Assembly (NCBI GenBank): GCA_024349765.1
Contig: AP026073.1
Span: forward strand, 5,146,001 to 5,210,000
DNA length: 64,000 bases
DNA from: Streptomyces nigrescens
GTDB taxonomy: Bacteria > Actinomycetota > Actinomycetes > Streptomycetales > Streptomycetaceae
Direction of reading: 5' to 3'
Part shown: piece after piece, positions 61,763 through 64,000 of the stretch
Numbering within the stretch: the first letter of the stretch is position 1
Layout: every line of letters starts with the position of its first letter
The notes under the pieces: model-generated
What the model saw: only the letters and a program-made list of their open reading frames with translations
Told to the model about the DNA's origin: nothing
The model's database searches: none
Made by a program: the position numbers and the translations under genes

Positions 61763-62836
61763 GTGGCTGTGCGGGGCGCGCATCACGGTGAGTACAAGGT
61801 GCCGGGCGGGAAGCTGGTGGTCGTCGACCTGGAGGTGGCCGACGGCACGCTGCGCCGGGTACGGGTGGCCGGGGACTTCTTCCTGGAGCCGGACGAGGCG
61901 CTGGACGCCATCAACGGGGCGTTGGAGGGCGCACCGGCCGACACCGACGCCCGCGGGCTCGCGGCCCGGATCGACGCGGCGCTGCCGGCCGGTGCGGTGC
62001 TGGTCGGGTTCAGCAGCGAGGCGGTGGGCATCGCGGTCCGGCGGGCGGTGGCGGACGCCGCCGACTGGACGGATTTCGGCTGGCAGATCATCCATGAGGG
62101 TCCGCAGTCGCCCGCGCTGCACATGGCGCTGGACGAGGTGCTGACCGATGAGGTCGCGGCGGGACGGCGGCCGCCGACGCTGCGGGTGTGGGAGTGGGAC
62201 CGGCCGGCCGTGATCATCGGCAGCTTCCAGTCGCTGCGCAACGAGGTCGACGGAGCGGGCGCCGAGCGGCACGGGGTGACCGTGGTGCGGCGGATCAGCG
62301 GGGGCGGCGCGATGTTCGTCGAGCCGGGGAACACCATCACCTACTCGCTGTGTGTGCCGCAGTCGCTGGTGCAGGGGCTGACCTTCGCCGAGAGTTACGC
62401 GTATCTGGACGACTGGGTGCTGGCGGCGCTGGGCGACATGGGGGTCAGGGCCTGGTACAAGCCGCTGAACGACATCGCGACGGAGGCCGGGAAGATCGCC
62501 GGGGCCGCGCAGAAGCGCGTGGTGGTGGGGGCCGGCGCGGTGCTGCACCACGTGACGATGTCGTACGACATCGACGCGCAGAAGATGACCGAGGTGCTGC
62601 GGATCGGCAAGGAGAAGCTCTCCGACAAGGGCATCCGCAGCGCGAAGAAGCGGGTGGACCCCTTGCGGCGGCAGACCGGGCTGTCCCGCGCCGAGGTCAT
62701 CACCCGGATGATCGCCTCCTTCCGGTCCCGCTACGGCGGGACGGACGGCACGGTCAGCGAGCAGGAGCTGGTCCGGGCGCGGGAGTTGGCGGAGGGGAAG
62801 TTCAGCTCGGCACGGTGGCTGGCACGGGTGCCCTGA
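61763..62836 (+). CDS. Lipoate-protein ligase A with N-terminal accessory domain
   Basis: A 357-aa ligase that attaches lipoate to E2/GcvH proteins. Residues 1-105 match the small accessory (LplB/lip_prot_lig_C) domain: EYKVPGGKLVVVDLEVADG and VAGDFFLEPDEALDAI. Residues about 115-357 are the catalytic LplA domain, with RRISGGGAMFVEPGNTITYS and KPLNDIATEAGKIAGAAQK. In E. coli LplA the accessory domain is at the C-terminus, so the order is swapped here. A GTG six bases later (61769) is an alternative start. Confidence 0.87.
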   Translation: MAVRGAHHGEYKVPGGKLVVVDLEVADGTLRRVRVAGDFFLEPDEALDAINGALEGAPADTDARGLAARIDAALPAGAVLVGFSSEAVGIAVRRAVADAADWTDFGWQIIHEGPQSPALHMALDEVLTDEVAAGRRPPTLRVWEWDRPAVIIGSFQSLRNEVDGAGAERHGVTVVRRISGGGAMFVEPGNTITYSLCVPQSLVQGLTFAESYAYLDDWVLAALGDMGVRAWYKPLNDIATEAGKIAGAAQKRVVVGAGAVLHHVTMSYDIDAQKMTEVLRIGKEKLSDKGIRSAKKRVDPLRRQTGLSRAEVITRMIASFRSRYGGTDGTVSEQELVRARELAEGKFSSARWLARVP

Positions 62837-62845
62837 GGCACGCCG

Positions 62846-63853
62846 CTACGACTCGGTGAACGCCGGGATGATGTCCGTCCCGTAGGCGTCGAGGGTGGCT
62901 TCCTTGGCGTCGTGCATGGCGTAGACGGCGAACTGGTCGACGCCCAGGGCCTTGAGCGCCCGGAGCTTCTCGCGGTGGGCGGCGGGCGGGCCGAGGAGGC
63001 AGAAGCGGTCGACGATGGTGTCGGGCACGAAGGCGGTGTCGGGGTTGTCGGCGCGGCCGTGGTGCGCGTAGTCGTAGCCCGTGCGGGCCTTGATGTAGTC
63101 GGTCAGTTCGTCGGGGACCATGCCGGAATGCTCGCCGTAGCGGGCGACGAGGTCGGCGACGTGGTTGCCGACCATGCCGCCGAACCAGCGGCACTGCTCG
63201 CGGGCGTGGTCGAGGTCCTCGCCCACGTACGCGGGGGCGGCGACGCAGATCGTCACGGCGGCCGGGTCGCGGCCGGCGTCCACCGCGGCCTGGCGCACCG
63301 CCTTGATCATCCACTCGGTGAGGAAGGGGTCGGCGAGCTGGAGGATGAAGCCGTCGGCCAGCCGCCCCGCCATGGCCAGGGCCTTCGGGCCGTACGCGGC
63401 CATCCACACCGGGAGGCGGCCGCCCCGGATCCACGGGATGCGGACGCGGTGGCCGCCCCCCAGGTCCGCCTCGCGGCCCTCGGCCAGGTCGCGGATGATG
63501 CCGATCGATTCACCCAGCCGGGCCAGCGTGTTGGGCCGCCGGCCCGCCACCCGCATCGCGGAGTCGCCGCGCCCGATGCCACAGACGGTGCGGTTGCCGT
63601 ACATCTCGTTGAGGGTGGCGAAGGTGGAGGCGGTGACCTCGGGGGCGCGGGTGGAGGGGTTGGTGACCATCGGGCCGACGATCAGTCGGTCGGTGTGTTC
63701 CAGGATGCGGCTGTAGAGCACGAACGGTTCCTGCCACAGGACGACCGAGTCGAAGGTCCAGCCGTAGCGGAAGCCGTTGCGCTCGGCGCGCCGCATCAGG
63801 GACACGACGGCGGAGGAGGGCGGGTCGGCCTGCAGGACAACTCCGAAGTCCAC
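62846..63853 (-). CDS. LLM-class F420-dependent oxidoreductase
   Basis: A 335-aa luciferase-like TIM-barrel protein, probably F420-dependent. It begins VDFGVVLQADPPSSAVVSLM and shows VGPMVTNPSTRAPEVTAS, NRTVCGIGRGDSAMRVAG and WMAAYGPKALAMAGRLADG. GTG 63853 is preceded by AAGGAG, which overlaps the stop of the upstream hydantoinase-like gene. That arrangement (LLM after hydantoinase/dihydropyrimidinase) suggests a pyrimidine or hydantoin catabolic operon; the substrate is inferred only. Confidence 0.87.
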   Translation of the reverse strand: MDFGVVLQADPPSSAVVSLMRRAERNGFRYGWTFDSVVLWQEPFVLYSRILEHTDRLIVGPMVTNPSTRAPEVTASTFATLNEMYGNRTVCGIGRGDSAMRVAGRRPNTLARLGESIGIIRDLAEGREADLGGGHRVRIPWIRGGRLPVWMAAYGPKALAMAGRLADGFILQLADPFLTEWMIKAVRQAAVDAGRDPAAVTICVAAPAYVGEDLDHAREQCRWFGGMVGNHVADLVARYGEHSGMVPDELTDYIKARTGYDYAHHGRADNPDTAFVPDTIVDRFCLLGPPAAHREKLRALKALGVDQFAVYAMHDAKEATLDAYGTDIIPAFTES

Positions 63854-63864
63854 GGCGGCGCTCC

Positions 63865-64000
63865 TTAGATGAGGTACTGGCACGTGCCACGCGGGATGTA
63901 CTGGCCGTGTCCCGCGTGTCCGGTGAACTCCCGGCGGTCAATGACGAGTTCGCCGCGCGAGAGGGCCGTCTCGACCCGTCCGGTGAGCTGCTTGCCCTCG
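63865..64000 (-). CDS. Hydantoinase/dihydropyrimidinase, C-terminal end (partial)
   Basis: The last 44 residues of a leftward gene that continues past the window. They read RVETALSRGELVIDRREFTG and then GQYIPRGTCQYLI before the stop at 63865-63867. The tail G-x-G-x-Y-x-P-R-x-x-x-x-Y-L resembles the conserved C-terminus of D-hydantoinases/dihydropyrimidinases. The stop codon overlaps the RBS of the LLM gene, indicating one transcript. Confidence 0.65.
   Translation of the reverse strand, partial: EGKQLTGRVETALSRGELVIDRREFTGHAGHGQYIPRGTCQYLI

Overview
The window looks like a Streptomyces (or close relative) chromosome: very high GC with G/C-biased third codon positions, GTG starts, an F420-type luciferase-like oxidoreductase, a mycothiol-type DsbA protein and an AfsR/SARP regulator. 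About 50 kb in the middle (5.4-55.5 kb) is a type II polyketide gene cluster. It is flanked by ordinary chromosomal genes.

Left flank (1-5.1 kb): the C-terminus of a TetR regulator, a 43-bp tandem repeat, DNA alkylation repair (Ogt, Ada-AlkA), proline iminopeptidase, a LysR remnant and an NmrA-like reductase. Right flank (55.8-64 kb): macrodomain protein, FAD oxidoreductase, inositol-phosphatase-like enzyme, gamma-glutamyltransferase, sirtuin, lipoate-protein ligase, LLM oxidoreductase and the end of a hydantoinase.

Polyketide core: minimal PKS (KS-alpha, KS-beta/CLF, ACP) led by a small monooxygenase at 40.4-43.5 kb. The act-type ketoreductase and didomain aromatase are at 5.4-7.2 kb, and a DpsY/SnoaM/MtmX-type cyclase and a SnoaL-fold protein are at 35.9-37.3 kb. 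No KSIII or dedicated acyltransferase is visible, so an acetate-started chain is expected. CLF channel residues suggest a chain longer than the octaketide of actinorhodin, probably a decaketide. Oxidative tailoring would fall to a Rieske oxygenase, two PhyH-type Fe/2-oxoglutarate enzymes and the ABM protein. No functional P450 or FAD aromatic hydroxylase is seen.

Sugars dominate the cluster: RmlA, RmlB, RmlD, a 2,3-dehydratase, a 3(5)-epimerase, two 4-ketoreductases, a 3-aminotransferase, two NovU/TylC3-type C-methyltransferases, a TylM1/DesVI-type N-methyltransferase, an acyl-CoA-dehydrogenase-like nitrososynthase, a MycE-like and a RebM-like O-methyltransferase, seven glycosyltransferase genes, and two heme-less P450-like glycosyltransferase partners (EryCII/DesVIII type). 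This set fits a branched nitrosugar (evernitrose/decilonitrose/rubranitrose type) plus an N,N-dimethylamino sugar on an oligosaccharide chain. An exported AknOx-type flavoenzyme may oxidise a terminal sugar late. The overall picture resembles nitrosugar anthracyclines of the nogalamycin/arugomycin/viriplanin class, but the product cannot be named from sequence alone.

Regulation and export: a LuxR/TrmB-type regulator (34.7 kb), a soluble histidine kinase with a NarL-type response regulator (48.2-50.0 kb), an AfsR-like SARP with NB-ARC domain (50.3 kb), and a DrrAB ABC exporter (53.7-55.5 kb). Strong hairpins lie in several gaps between convergent genes.

Most notable: glycosyltransferase 2 (8548-9900) has lost both the N-terminal catalytic His and the HxGG phosphate loop, yet shares an almost identical 237-bp block with its neighbour; a mycothiol-type nitroreductase homologue sits in a nitrosugar cluster; and an exported sugar oxidase is present.
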